64,000 nucleotides of DNA from the NCBI GenBank assembly GCA_024734495.1, contig JALMQS010000816.1, positions 4,657,190 through 4,721,189 on the forward strand, given 5' to 3'. The notes under the pieces were generated by a model that worked only from the letters and a program-made list of their open reading frames with translations, was not told the origin of the DNA and did no database searches. Made by a program: the position numbers and the translations under genes. Source of the stretch: Forficula auricularia. Taxonomy: Eukaryota > Arthropoda > Insecta > Dermaptera > Forficulidae. This document shows, piece after piece, positions 33,301 through 45,678 of this stretch (within the stretch, counting starts at the first letter, position 1; each line of letters opens with the position of its first letter).

Positions 33301-33594
33301 ATAATTATTCACAGGTGGTTGTTTCGATAAAAATGTTTCATTTAAATTTCTATTCAATTCCGTTTTAATAAATAATTGTTTTTATTTTAATTTTATATCC
33401 CACAATAAGGTCATTATTTTATTTTTATTTTAAATCAATAGACGGACAAAAGTGTCCTTATACACAATAATAGAATTGAAAATTTTTTACAAAAGTCACA
33501 AAAATAAATAAATAAGTAATGAGAGGGATTCAGACACTGTAGCCTCCGCTGAATAAAACTCCCAATTATGGAAAAGGTTGCGGCTTTAATTAAA

Positions 33595-33869
33595 TAATGC
33601 CATCATCAGTTCTAAGAGAGCATTAGGTGACATAATGAATTTTATACAAATTGTCCGCAGGCAGAGTTGTTATGGATTTTATCGTAACAATATTTGCACT
33701 TGAGACGTTGCAGCATATCGAGCGAGAGAACATCACCAAGACTTATGTACCATTGCCTATAATTCATATAATTTTGTATATACATTAAAATCGATAACAG
33801 CTCTGCCTGCACAGACAATTATTTATAAAATTAATTTAATATCATATATATATAGAAATGATGGCATTA

Positions 33870-33896
<27 letters not shown>
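33595..33896. mobile_element. Small foldback AATGCCATCAT plus 27-base T-run
   Basis: AATAATGCCATCAT and ATGATGGCATTATT form the ends. GCAGGCAGAGTTGTTATGGA and TCGATAACAGCTCTGCCTGC form the inner arms. A T-run covers 33870-33896. The left end also holds a decayed CTGATGA...GCAAC motif on the minus strand (33609-33575). Confidence 0.6.
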
Positions 33897-33905
<9 letters not shown>

Positions 33906-33979
33906 TGATGAAAGTTACCAAAAATTCACAACCCCTAAAGGCCTCAGTTGGCCCCTCCATCGTGAAAAGAAGAAAAGAA

Positions 33980-34690
33980 TTTATAGGTTGGGCAGAGTCG
34001 AAGGTATCTGTGGATACGGGTCTTAAATAGCTTAAGTTATAAGTCATAGGAAAAAGGAGAATGGTAACTAGAGCAGAGTTCAGTCTCTGGAGGTCATAGG
34101 AATAAAAGAGTTGGCGAAAGCGCTTGTTCGACTTTTATCCAATTTGACAGCGAAGGGGTGCTGAGCGTTGAAAACCGCGTGTTTCTCGTAAAGGGGCATT
34201 AGGGGGGATAAGAGATTTCAGCTCGACTGAACGAACACCGTGATAGTATCTGTAGTACAGGGAAAGGGCAGAAACGGTTCTTCAGTGAGCCAGGGAGTCG
34301 AGTGAGTTGGTTAGAGCCGGGTCTCCTATTAGTTTAATTGCTCGCTTCTGAATTGCATCCATGTAGCAAGAGAATGTCGCGGATGCACCCCTCCACAGAT
34401 GAGAGCCATATTCGAGACAGGGACGAATTTGACTGCCTTATACAGCATAGAAGTTGACTGGGAGTATAACAGCGTCTGACCTAAATAGGAGACCAAGCTT
34501 GCGCGCTTCGCAGCTTTAGCAGTGGTTGAGATAGGTCATTCCATGAAAGGTCAGACCCTAGAAGTTACGCCTAGCATTGAAATTTTATCCCTGAATTCTA
34601 GTGAGTTTGAGTCGAATGATATGTTTGGGAGGTTTCTGTCGACACGCCTAGAAATAAGGCAACACTGAGTTTTCCCTGCATTAAATTAAC
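33980..34690 (-). pseudogene. Second Jockey/CR1-like reverse transcriptase fragment
   Basis: On the minus strand, with frameshifts: KTQCCLISRRVDRNLPNISF, then FRDKISMLGV, DAIQKRAIKLIGDPALTNSL and SALSLYYRYYHG. It covers slightly more of the upstream region than 31803-32770 and is less well preserved. It lies inside the foldback pair 33505-34860, so it inserted after that pair formed or was captured with it. Confidence 0.75.
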
Positions 34691-35085
34691 TAAGTTTTGG
34701 GATCCCACAGTTTTTAAGTTTGCACAAGTCTAAATTAATTAAATATTTAATAAATAATTAATAAATTATTTAATTAAAGCCGAAACGTTTTCCATAAATC
34801 GGGAGTTTTTTATTCAGCAGGTTACCACAATGGCTGAATCCCTCTCCATTACTTAATTATATACATATACAGCCATCAAAATTTGTATCTACTATTATAA
34901 TTTATTATTATATATTAAAAAGTTGGGCAATTTAATTGATTAAAAATCGAGTTTTAAATCCACAAATATTAATTTGACAATTTAATTGATGAACTCAAAA
35001 AATTGTTATTTTAATTAAAAAAATAATTATACCGTATTTATTTATATATATTTATTTATTTTATTTATTATTATACATAATCTGT

Positions 35086-35302
35086 GAGCCACTGAAGGCT
35101 AGAAATGCAAAAACTGGCTGCGTGGGCGGGGTGGGGGTAGATGTGGGTGTGCAGGAGGTGGGATGCAGTGGTGGAGGGTCCGGGAGAAGGTACGGGGTTT
35201 CGGGGTGGGGGTGTAGGTGGGGGTGAGGTAGGGTGGGAGGATGCAGGAGGTGGGTTGCCGTGGTGGGGGGTCCGGGGGGAGGTACGGGGTTTCCGGGGTG
35301 GG
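35086..35302. repeat. G-rich island: about two copies of a 92-bp unit
   Basis: The plus strand is dense in GGG/GGGG runs. GGTACGGGGTTT occurs at 35189 and 35281, and GCAGGAGGTGGG at 35151 and 35243, a shift of 92 bp. It is flanked by a Family-1-like scrap (GGCTAGAAATGCAAAAACT) and a Helitron-like fragment. G-quadruplex formation is plausible. Confidence 0.8.
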
Positions 35303-35935
35303 AGCTAAAAATTGGTGTACTTATCAAGTCTCATGAGTTATTAGTCGTTTATAAATTTTAATCCAATTGAAATAAAAGAATGGGGTGTGAATTAGTCATG
35401 TCGTAAAATAAATATTTTAATCGTTTATATCTCGTCTTCGGTAAGTCGCAGAGTCTTGACATTTGAATCTTAAGCCATCTACAAGGTGCAGGAAGTACCA
35501 CAAGATTTTAGCTAAAATAGAAGTACCGGAAGTTGATGTTTACATACGCAGAATGGTACCCCCTGTGTTTCGCAACCATTAATCTCAGAGCTACGAAATT
35601 CGAAACTTATGCTCAATATAGGCTAGAAGGGGTACAGCAAGCTTTTGGTTGAAATCGCAACACAGTAGCCGGACATTTACATGAAAGATTTTTTTTATTT
35701 CTCAAAAACAGCACTAATGATTTTATTTTTAAAATTGGTGTACTTATCAAGTGTCATGAGTTATTAGTAGTGTATAGATTTTAATCCGATTGAAATAAAG
35801 GAAGGGGCTGTAAATTAGAGTGTCGTAAAATAAATATTTTAATCATTCATATATAGTCTTCGGTAAATCGCAAGAGCCTTTAGGAAATTTGAAACTTAAG
35901 CCATTTAGAGGCAAAAAAGTATAGCCGGGAAAATC
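35303..35935 (+). repeat. Helitron-like family fragment, two tandem interior units
   Basis: AAAATTGGTGTACTTATCAA recurs near 35307 and 35731. Each is followed by the GTCTTCGGTAAGTCGC or GTCTTCGGTAAATCGC block and TTAAGCCAT. The same doubled interior is present in 57457-58193. Neither terminus present. Confidence 0.6.
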
Positions 35936-36129
35936 GAGACAAATTTATTTATTATTATTATTATTATTAGACGGACTAAAGTCCTTTTACACTATATATA
36001 TACAGTATTTTTTTTTAAATATAAATTCAAATGACCAGAGAAGCGAGAAATAATTAGTACCAGAGTGACATCTTTTTTGCTAGTACAACTGATTGTAGTT
36101 GCGGTGAATACCAATCTTTAATAGTCTGA

Positions 36130-36900
36130 AACAGGTTAGAACTTAACTGAAGGTTTTCAGTTTACTTTATTCGATATGACTCTTAATGTAGGAATCTATC
36201 AAATATTCGAGGAAAATAATATTTGAACTTATATAGTTCTAACTGAATGCTAAATAAATTTAATTTTTCATTAATATATCAAAGAATAATTGATACGTCA
36301 ACAAGAATTATTTTGACCGCGCCGATTTGGAAAAAAGATATTTTTATCTCGCGAGACTACTGCGGATTACTGCCATTGGAGTCTGTAATGAGTATTAATG
36401 ATCAAAATTAAAAATTTATTTAATATCATTATTTCAAGTTAGAAATATATAAGTTCAAATATTATTTTCAATTAATATTTGACAAAAATTCCCTACATTA
36501 GAGTCGCTATCGAATAAAATGTAGAAAACCTTCAGTTAATTAATGGCATCTAACAGTACATGCTAACAGGATCCAGCGCCGCTCTGGACTGGGAGATCGA
36601 GTATATAACATCTGAGATTTCAAATTCACCGGTGATCCATCCGAATGTCTAGCGGGCTATACGAAATGACTTGATTGTGCCAAGGGATTACATCTTTTTC
36701 TCTCTTTGGTCCAGGAATAATACCTGCAGACCCAATAGCGTAATCCGCAGTAGTCTCGCGATAAAATACTTTTTTCAAATCAGTGCGGTCAAAAATACTC
36801 CTTGCTGACGTATCAATTATTCTTTGATATATTAATGAGAAAAATTAAAATTTATTTAGGGTTAGAACTTGTATTTGAGGATTCCTGTAATGCCTTAACT
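36130..36900. repeat. Complex inverted-repeat cluster, family F
   Basis: 36135-36245 is inverted at about 36425-36540. 36270-36400 (CTCGCGAGACTACTGCGGAT) is inverted at about 36725-36840 (ATCCGCAGTAGTCTCGCGAT). A related copy lies at 59470-60120. Several rearranged arms of one foldback family. Confidence 0.6.
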
Positions 36901-38939
36901 ATAAAAAGAAGAGATCATATAAACTATCCGTGCCATTTTTAGTAACTTTCTCGATCAGATTTTAATGAAAGAATCGCTCACCTGAGCATTTATTAAATAA
37001 TAAAAAAAAGGAAAACTTTATTTACGCTAGAGGTTGCCATTTAAGTAACTAATAATAAACTTAAATATATAAAATAAATTTATATTTATTTTTATTTGTA
37101 AAGCAGTAAAGGATATATTTTAATTTCACTAGTAAATCAAGAGGTGTTGTTTGTAGTGTGGGCAAGATGGATAGGGCCGATTTCAAATTAAATACAATTT
37201 TAATTTTTTTTTCTAGATTAAATTCGATTTAGTCAACTTTTTAAAGCGGTGATTGATTGGTTCGCCTTGAATAGAAAAGCTTCATCTTTAGGTCTACAAT
37301 TAAAATAATTTGTTCAATTATGTCTATATTATAACATTGCTCTAAAAATATGAATAAATTCAATGAAATATTGTTTTCTGAATTTTTGAACGAGAAGTTG
37401 GAAAGCTAGAAACCATATAAATTTGGAAATACAAATTCAGGCACACAGACGGAAAAAAAATCATGGTTGAAAATTATTTTTTCCCGTTTCAGACACTTTT
37501 CAACAAAATGAGAATAAAAATACGAGAAGTCTGCCTGGTGTGCTTACCGAGTAACAGGAATTGATCCCGAGTAATCAGACAGAGCTGTCGTAAAATCAGC
37601 AGTATACTGCCGTATACCCTCCACTACAGTCCTGATACTAGATACATGGGCTGACTTTTTTTTTGCTCGTACCGTTACGGGGTCTTCTTTTACAAATAAT
37701 TGTTAATAGGCTACTGTCAATCGGGAGAAATTGAAGTTTTTGGCCGGGAAAACCGGGAATTTGAAAATTGTGTTTAAGTGCCACCCTGTTCCGTATTTGC
37801 CCCCCCCGTAGGCTCAAAAGCTGGGTACGCCCATGAACCCTACCACTACTTTTAGAACATTTTGTGTATCTAAACGATTTTTCTGGAGAAAAAAAGCAAT
37901 TCCAGAATCATTTATTAAAAGAATTCGTTAAAACAAATCATGAATTTATCAGAGCCTTTAATTAATTAACATTATATATATATATATATATCATGTATTT
38001 TGAGAGAATTAATTTTTCTTAGTCACAAGATAAGCTTAAAATGACAAAAACTTTTCTACCGAGAACGTCCCAAAGGACAAGAAGAATTGGGTGTTTTTTC
38101 GTTAATTAAAAAGCTAATTAAGTGTAAATCAAATCGTTTATTGAATAATTAATTGAAAGAGGAATTCTTCAAATACAAATTCCCATTGTGTTTTCTTGAT
38201 TCGTTTGAGCTCAATTATTTTCTGCAAAACAAACAATGATTATAAAAGCTAGAATATTCGAAGAAATCACTCTCTTTTTTCAACCTGACAAAATCACGAT
38301 TGTTATTTGGAACGATTTTCATTACATAGTGTTCAAAACCCACGTTAAATGATTTTTTACTATGAATTTGAATTTTAGTCAATTATAAATTTTTAAAAAT
38401 CATAAGAACTGTTTTTGAGAAAGACCGAAAAGAGCCCAGAGTTGTACTTCTATTTGGCTGGTTGATTAGAAACAAAACCTCGCTGTTATATTTTCAATCC
38501 GAATCGAACTAAACCTTTCATTTGGAGTTCAAGATCAAAATCATAAAGCAATATTCTGCTTACATTATCATCTATTTGGAGAGAGATAATTCAGTTGGAA
38601 GGGCTGCGTCTAGAAGCCGCACAGATAGACAATAACAGATCTATTCTTTTCTTCTCTCCCTTCTCGAATTTAAATGACTGTCTTCTTGGGGGAGACGCAA
38701 TAAATTCAAGGACTAACAACCGAGAGCACCATCAATATATCCCATTACATTTAATTTTTTAACATTGAAAATGTTTATAGCGAGGTTACCCAGAAAAAAG
38801 TGACAAGAAAAATGGTCACGAAAAATCGACACATGATGACATCATATAATATTTTGTTCACATGATACGCTGGGATTATGTGGTTCCTGGCCGATGCCCT
38901 ATAGGCAGCATCAGCTGGTATATATATATATATAATATA
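36901..38939. other. Unassigned, largely unique AT-rich DNA
   Basis: A TE scrap near 37795-37850 (C-run, then GTAGGCTCAAAAGCTGGGTA) and a TA run at about 37975-37992. A TA run also sits at 38920-38940. No coding motif is recognised. Confidence 0.4.
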
Positions 38940-38941
38940 TA

Positions 38942-39996
38942 TGGCTGATTCTAAAAAAAATCGAAATTGATGTCCTTGCTGATTCCTGTGACAATGGCTT
39001 TCTAAGTTATCGTAACAAAGAATTTTTATGAAACTACATCCCTAGGCGTACCAAATTATAAAACAGATTTATCTTTTTTATCATAAATAAAAAATATATG
39101 TTGAAGTAAATACCTTATAAATCATTCCCTCACTGTGTTCCAACCGCCAAATTCACATAGATTCAAAGATCTAATTCAAAAAGTTTCTTATAACTGTCTG
39201 CTATCTTATTATTTATTCAGATATAATACTACTGGCTGTACATAAATGTGTATTTAGTTTAAACACGACAAACAGAAAAGTCACAAAATATATTTTTAAA
39301 TTCGTCCTTAAAAAATGAATCATTCTCTCACCGTTGTGTAAAAGTAGGATTAAAACATATTTCAAATTATATAGTGAACGCTGCCTTATTGTTTTTAGAA
39401 GTTAGCAATATTGATATTCTAAAAATATACCAGACTCGGCTATGAGTGATAAGATTTAGTGTTAAAACTATTAAAAATAATTTTTTTCCAAGTTTACATT
39501 TTGGGCCGTCATTCCCTCACCCCGTGTTTTAAAAAGTTAAGCGCTTATTTATGTATCATTTATCATATATTTGTATGTGTTTCTAGTATTAATGAAGTAT
39601 CGTACATTTACATGGGAAATTATCAGGTTATGTTATCTACTTTTGTGCAATAGTGTTTCGTTTTCTCATTCCCTCACCTCCCTCATGCAAATTGTTGGTG
39701 TTTGTGTTCTAAGCGACGGTCCAGTAAACCTGTACAAGAACAAGTTTATGTTCCATGTTGTCTCTCACCATTTATCATATTTTTTTCCGGGTATCACATA
39801 TTTTTCTTGGAACTATTCAGAACCCAGAACTATATGGACCCCTCATCCCCCTTTAAACTCAAAAAAGTTGGGGATCTCTATAATGTTTTAGACAATTAGC
39901 CCATGTACTAACAAATTTACAAAAGAAATTCCATATTAATTAAAAAAATTACCATCAAATTATCGAAGTTTTATCGATTTTTTTGAGAATCAGTCA
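38942..39996. mobile_element. 1.05-kb TA-flanked TIR element
   Basis: The left end TGGCTGATTCTAAAAAAAAT and the reverse of the right end TGACTGATTCTCAAAAAAAT are inverted, with TA on each side. Inside, CATTCCCTCAC or a near match recurs near 39125, 39312, 39511 and 39667, each preceding a G/T-rich stretch. The overlapping ORFs at 39459-39899 show no transposase motif. Confidence 0.6.
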
Positions 39997-40090
39997 TATA
40001 ATATTTACATCTACACTACTATATTAGTATAAATAAGAAAATTTTCCAATCTGTTTGAATGGAGTGAAAATACTTGGCTTTCGTTATATG

Positions 40091-40194
40091 TTGCATGTTT
40101 GGAGGTGATGGGCTCAAGGGTCTGATTAGTTACCCGGAAAGCTTACTAGTGCTTGGGTTCGACTCCGGAGGAGACAAGACCCTCCTCCATGCAA
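40091..40194 (+). ncRNA. tRNA-like SINE hairpin, copy 3
   Basis: An outer stem TTGCATG...CATGCAA encloses AGGGTCT...AGACCCT and a perfect Pol III box B, GGTTCGACTCC, at 40156-40166. It matches the hairpins at 45148 and 45679 (CCCGGAAAGC, CTTGGGTTCGA). About 45 bp upstream (GAATGGAGTGAAAAT) are also shared. Box A is poorly defined. Confidence 0.5.
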
Positions 40195-40904
40195 TATTTT
40201 TGATAAATGACCTAAATTCATGTTCGTAAAAGAGAATTATGTTTGTTTGTCTGGACAATCTCAGGAAGTAATGAAGCAAATTTAAAAATTCTTGCACCAT
40301 TCGCAAGCTTATATTTTCATTTAACATTACAATCTAGTATAGGCTATTCAGCAAATTTTCAGTTAAGGTAATCGCACCGTAGTAGGCAATCTGTGCCGAT
40401 AGTAGACCATTGATTTTATATGAAAATAGAATTTTGACTTTTAATTTGCCCGAGATTTCGATAAATAACTAGAAGCCAATCTTTCGGAAGGCTTTAAGGA
40501 ACCAGACAGCTATTTGTGCATTAAAGTCTCATTGTGCATCTTGAAAACAATTAGGTAAGTTGGGTTTAGATTTTATTCTAATTTTTTATGCAAATCATTA
40601 AGAATAGACTTCACTTTTTGTATAGGACATCTGATGTTATATTTAATAATAATTTCAATCTAAAATATCAATTCAATAGTTGATACTACAAATTATTTTA
40701 ATTAATTATAAATTTTTCCAGTGAATCATGCGGCCAAGGAGATGGTCACCTACTGAAACACAAATCATTTGTTTTTTTTAGAAATTGACAGGGGGTGGTC
40801 AATTTTTAAATCAACGCAGTTCCAATTTTTTTACGTTAGATGACTTGTTTCTTAATTGAATCGTTGATATACTTGTTTAGAAATTTATTTTTTATTTGCC
40901 GTTA
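40195..40904. other. Unassigned stretch
   Basis: AT-rich, no feature recognised. Confidence 0.4.
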
Positions 40905-41746
40905 ACTTTACCATAAAGGGTATGGTCAAGTATTGTAATCGTGCATAAAAAAGTGTTTTTTTTTCCTTCTTTTTTCCGAAATATCTCAAAAACGGCTGAA
41001 ACTATTTTGATTAAAAAACATTGAGCGGTAACCATGGCATTTTGCTCTACAAAAAAGCCTTAATAAGTGAACATCGAAAAAATTATATTTTTCGACGATA
41101 ATAATTGTTTTGTCAAAATGTCTGTTAGTCTGTCTGGTTGTCTGTCTGTTAGACTGTGCGTTACCAAATGTTTGTGGACGAGCTAGCTCAAAAACTAGTG
41201 TAGAATATCGAAACCAAATTTCACACGTAGTTTTAGTCCATTGAGATTAAGAGCTGATTAGATTTTGGTGCACATCGACCCAAAATTAAGGGGGTGGAGG
41301 AGAGGGTTAAAAATTAAAAATCTAGGCCATTTGAGCAAACTCAACCAAATTTTGTATACATAATCAGTTGGGACCCCAGAAGTTTAAAAATGCAAAAACT
41401 AACCGTCCATAATGGAGGGAGGGGGTGTAAGGTCAAAAAATGAAAATCTTGGCCATTTACCAAATTTGACATAATCAGACTGAAACATAATCAGATGAAA
41501 ATATATGCCCTCGTACCAAACTTAACCAAATTTTGTATACATAATATCAGTGGGCCCACAGTAATCTAAAAATGCAAAATCTAACCGCCCAAAATGGGTG
41601 GGGGGTGTCAAAAATGTCTAAAAATGCAAAAACTAACCGCCCTCACCTACATGATTATAAATAATTTTATTCAATATTAAATATAAATGAGGGCCAGGTT
41701 GTATGGTAAAGTCAATGGATGGCCACATCAGAACAGTCAGCTTATT
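40905..41746 (+). mobile_element. Family 1 repeat, copy C
   Basis: Begins ACTTTACCATAAAGGGTATG and ends GTTGTATGGTAAAGTC plus GGATGGCCACATCAGAAC. It is longer than copy A because the AACCAAATTTTGTATACATA block is present three times. Confidence 0.75.
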
Positions 41747-42299
41747 TCCAATAGATGATCATATGGCCAAATATCAACTGGTGGTGTGGTCAACTAGGTA
41801 CTAAAATTTCAAAAAAATTCCTAGATCATCCCACCAATAAAATAAAATTTTCGAAATGACAAGCCTGAAGATATGGAAAGAGACCAATCACGATTTGCTT
41901 AACTATGACTGAAAGAATGTTGTGTCCCATATCAGTTAACTGAAGCAAGTGAGCAAAACTAGAAACCTCTTCACTTCCAGAACTTGATTTCCTATGGAAA
42001 ACTTAAGCTGAAGCAATTGATTTTCATTTTTGCTTATAAGCGCTTAATAATAGGGGTGTCAATTAGTAAAAAAATAATGGTCTATTTCTGAAACATTTCA
42101 TTTTTAGGGATGTCTACTAGTCTAATAGTGAACCTCTAACTTGACTTTTTGAAATAAACTTATTTAATATTGAATGGATTAATTAATTTCCTTTAAAATT
42201 AGGAAAACAATTAATTATTAAAAGAAATTGAATAAAATGCAATTATACATTTTTGTCGAGGCAAACACCTTTGAATAATTATTTGAATTAACAAAAAAC
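41747..42299. other. Unassigned stretch
   Basis: No feature recognised. Confidence 0.4.
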
Positions 42300-42420
42300 C
42301 CATCAAAAACAACTTAGCCGAAGTTCAGACCGTGACAGATCGAATTGTCAACCCAAAAACCCCCTATCCCGTGAATTTCATCCAAATCGTTAGAGCCGTT
42401 TTTGAGAAACCGATTGTATA
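42300..42420 (-). repeat. Helitron-like fragment, subtype 2
   Basis: Complementary to 33165-33290: GACCGTGACAGATCGAATTG, CCCGTGAATTTCATCCAAAT and CGTTAGAGCCGTTTTTGAGA. It stops at the TA run, before the TCTTAT start. Confidence 0.55.
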
Positions 42421-42784
42421 TATCAGAGGTCGGGGAACTTTTTTAGTCATTACCCCAAAACATTTTTGCGTAGGTCGCTGTTACCCCTACATTCTGAAAA
42501 GCAAAAAATAGAAAGGTAAATGTATATTATTTATTATTTATTGAATTAATTGGAATTTACATGAAAACTATCTGTAAGTAAATAAAAATTGTAAACATTA
42601 ACATAATTCAAACGCTTTTACGTTTTAGAAAAATGATGTTGTTTCATTTTCGCTAAAATGACTTCAAAATTAGGACTTTTTGACGTGAGCGCAATTTGAA
42701 TACAGTCCTCGGCATTCAGCCGATTTCTGTTCTTTCTGTTGCATAACTTTTATTAATGTTTTTACATTTTTTTAACTATTAAAC

Positions 42785-42872
42785 TTGTTATAGGGAAATA
42801 AGGACTATATTTTTATGCAGATAATTTATATTTTATTGCATAAAAAATATAGTCCTTATTTCCCTATAACAA
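42785..42872. repeat. Near-perfect hairpin
   Basis: Arms of about 35 bp (TTGTTATAGGGAAATAAGGA... and its complement) with one extra A and a 17-base loop. It would form a strong stem; origin unknown. Confidence 0.9.
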
Positions 42873-43100
42873 CTTTAATAATTTAATTGATGGACATAAC
42901 TAATCAAATTTTTTTTTTAACTTTTTATTTTATGATTTTGAATTCTTGGAAAAACTATCAAGGTAAAAATACTATAATAGTTTATAAAATAGAAAATTTA
43001 AGAAATGTCCTTATTACCCCCGATAGTTTCATTGTTACCCCATTTGGGGTAATTTTCCCAGGTTCCTCGATCGCTGGTATTTATATATATATATATATAT

Positions 43101-43379
43101 AATTTATTTGTTTGAGACTATACTTTCGAAGCTTGGCCTTTGATGAATCATCAGTATTTGTAATTAGAGATATTTTAACTATTATTTCTCATGGGGTCAA
43201 TCACCAATTTATTGGGTATTGAAAATTCGTTTTCATAGTAGGCTGGCTACTTAAACGACTTAAACTGTTGAACGAATTTTCAATATCCAATTGGTGATTG
43301 ACCCCATGAGAAATAATAGTTAAAATGTCTCTAATTAAAAGACTGATGATGAAGTCCAAGCTATCAAACAAATAAATTA
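43101..43379. mobile_element. Foldback-T element, palindromic copy
   Basis: Arms of about 130 bp start AATTTATTTGTTTGAGACTA and end with the complement (CAAACAAATAAATT). CATGGGGTCAATCACCAAT and its complement are included. Hammerhead-like boxes are present but damaged in both arms. Confidence 0.7.
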
Positions 43380-43445
43380 TATATACAGGAATTATTTAAC
43401 GGATTATAGTGTGTTTCACAAAGTGGAAATAAAATTTAAAAATTA

Positions 43446-43477
43446 TATATTTCGGGCTATGAACCCTTCATCAGGAG
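43446..43477 (-). ncRNA. Hammerhead-ribozyme-like motif, CCCGAAAT type
   Basis: On the minus strand: CTGATGA (43474-43468), one extra A, stem GGG / TTCATAG loop / CCC, GAAA (43453-43450), TATATA. Same design as 27725-27760. Stem I is not convincing. Confidence 0.3.
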
Positions 43478-43489
43478 GTTTAACAAATA

Positions 43490-43640
43490 AATTATATATA
43501 CATATTTATATTTGATATATATATATATATGTAGGTTATGTATGTATGTTTATCTGCATCAAGCAGAGAACAACCTATTTGTTTCTATTTATGATTTAAC
43601 AACTCCGCTACTCTTGGTAAAACAAAATCTTTTCAATTAT
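43490..43640 (+). repeat. Foldback-T fragment
   Basis: TA-rich start, then TGTATGTTTATCTGCATCAA, GCAGAGAACAACC and CAACTCCGCTACTCTTGG, as at 12080-12165. Confidence 0.6.
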
Positions 43641-44480
43641 ATATAGTATATTATGATTGATGATGATTGACATATTCTTTTCAATCAGCTTAAAGTTTTA
43701 GCTGACTATTTTGATAACTGATGACAGAATCCAGGCAACTCAAATTGATTTCAACTTTCAAAGTATAAATAAAATTCTTTATGTAAATAATAGGCATCTC
43801 GGAGTAGATATTCTTATTCTAAACGATATATATCGATCTTATTCAAGTATAGAGATAAATATTTACTCATCTCATTGAAAATCATTCAAGTTTATTCAAA
43901 AAATATATAAAAGATTGAGAATATAATACACGGGTTGTTGGCATTTAAGAAATGAGAAGAACGAATGCTTTCATCATTCCATCTTCATAATTCGGTTCAA
44001 TTCTGAAGAAAGACGTTTCAAGAGAAAATAGCCTTAGGATCTAGTGTAAACAATTTTTCTGTTAGCCCCATTGGAGACTATCTCTAAGTTTTTGTTTTGT
44101 TCTATCACCTTATTGTCTTTTTCGAAATTTCAGAAAACATATTTTTTTGATTAAACTAATTGACTAATTTATATCTTTGGAAAATCAGTGTAAGAAAAGC
44201 AGAAATATCTTCAGACAGTTTGTCTTGCATTCAATAAAAGCATTTCTCTCCGAAACATGCATTATTACATTAGACAAGGGGAGACTCCTTTGGAATCGAT
44301 ATCCTCATCGGAAAGAGAATTCCCTTTTAATGCTTGTCCGGTCCCCTTCTTTTCTCGTTTAAACATTTTCCAAAGGGAGTGTGTTTTTAAAGGAGAGAAA
44401 TATTTCAAGAATGCTTCTTCTATTTATCACTCATATCTTAAATAACAAGGGAAAAATTTGGATGTGTTAATATAATAATT
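43641..44480. other. Unassigned stretch
   Basis: Two overlapping short ORFs (44177-44445) show no motif. No repeat seen. Confidence 0.4.
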
Positions 44481-45136
44481 TTAAATAATTAGTTTAAAGA
44501 TTTAAGTATCTTTTTTGAGATTCTTTTTTTGAAAAAAGATGGAATTTTTTCAAAAATCAACCCAATCATATTAAATTAAGAATGAATTTAATTTTATTTA
44601 GGAAACAAATCTAAGATTTTAGTAGCCAAACAGTGTCGGGTCCCTCATTTAAATAATTAGTTTAAAGGTTTAAAAGTATCTTTTAGAATTTCTTTATTTG
44701 AAAAAAGATGGAATTTTTTCAAAAATTAACCCAATTATATTAAATTAAGAAGTGAATTTAATTTTATTTAGAAACAAATCTAAGATTTTAGTATGCCAAA
44801 CAGTGTCGGGTCCCTCATTTAAATAATTAGTTTAAAGGTTTAAGTATCTTTTTAGAATTTCTTTATTTGAAAAAAGATGGAATTTTTTCAAAAATCAACC
44901 CAATCATATTAAATTAAGAAGTGAATTTAATTTTATTTAGGAAACAAATCTAAGATTTTAGTAGCCAAACAGTGTCGGGTCCCTCATTTAAATAATTAGT
45001 TTAAAGGTTTAAAGTATCTTTTTAGAATTTCTTTATTTGAAAAAAGATGGAATTTTTTCAAAAATCAACCCAATCATATTAAATTAAGAAGTGAATTTAA
45101 TTTTATTTAGGAAACAAATCTAAGATTTTAGTAGAA
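44481..45136 (+). repeat. Tandem array, four units of about 170 bp
   Basis: AAATAATTAGTTTAAAGG recurs at about 44483, 44651, 44820 and 44990. GTGTCGGGTCCCTCATTT marks each junction. Units are nearly identical apart from small indels. One further unit, inverted, lies at about 45455-45590. Confidence 0.9.
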
Positions 45137-45147
45137 ATATTTTTACA

Positions 45148-45252
45148 TTGCATATCAGAGGGTTTCGTCCCCTTGGGAATCGAACCCAAGCGCTAACCAG
45201 CTTTCCGGGCCGTTAGCCAAACCCTTAAGACAAATCTCTCTCCGATATGCAA
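45148..45252 (-). ncRNA. tRNA-like SINE hairpin, copy 1
   Basis: Minus-strand partner of 45679-45783, nearly identical: outer stem TTGCATATC, inner AGGGTTT/AAACCCT, box B GGTTCGATTCC. See that entry for the fold. Confidence 0.5.
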
Positions 45253-45678
45253 CATATATAAGAAATAAAGCTACAGATTTTTCACTCCTTTCAATTCGAA
45301 GGGAATAGATAAATAAATCTTTATTACTCGACCTTGCTTAGAGGTAATAGTAAAAATAGTAGTAAAAATAGTAAAAAATAGTAGAAAAAAAAAAAAAATA
45401 GTAAAAAAATAAAGTAAAATATAGTAAAAAATCAGGCTAAACTGAAAAAGTAAAATAAAATTAAATTCTACTTCTTAATTTAATATGATTGGGTTGATTT
45501 TTGAAAAATTCCATCTTTTTCAAAAAAAGAAACTCAAAAAAGATACTTAAATCTTTAAACTAATTATTTAAATGAGGGACCCGACACTGAAAACTTTTTT
45601 CAGTTTAGCCTGATTTTTTACTATTCCCTTCGAATTGAAAGGAGTGAAAAATCTGTAGCTTTATTTCTTATATATATG

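Larger units (their letters stand above)
33505..34860. mobile_element. Foldback pair enclosing a MITE and a reverse-transcriptase fragment
   Basis: The left part (about 33505-33598: GAGAGGGATTCAGACACTGT, AATAAAACTCCCAATTATGG, GGCTTTAATTAAATAAT) and the right part (about 34750-34860) are imperfect inverted copies. Between them sit a small foldback (33595-33869), a T-run and the fragment at 33980-34690. Confidence 0.6.

Noticed and set aside
39571..39899. Overlapping ORFs of 106 and 65 codons as a transposase
   Set aside because: No catalytic motif, and frames overlap in the same low-complexity region.
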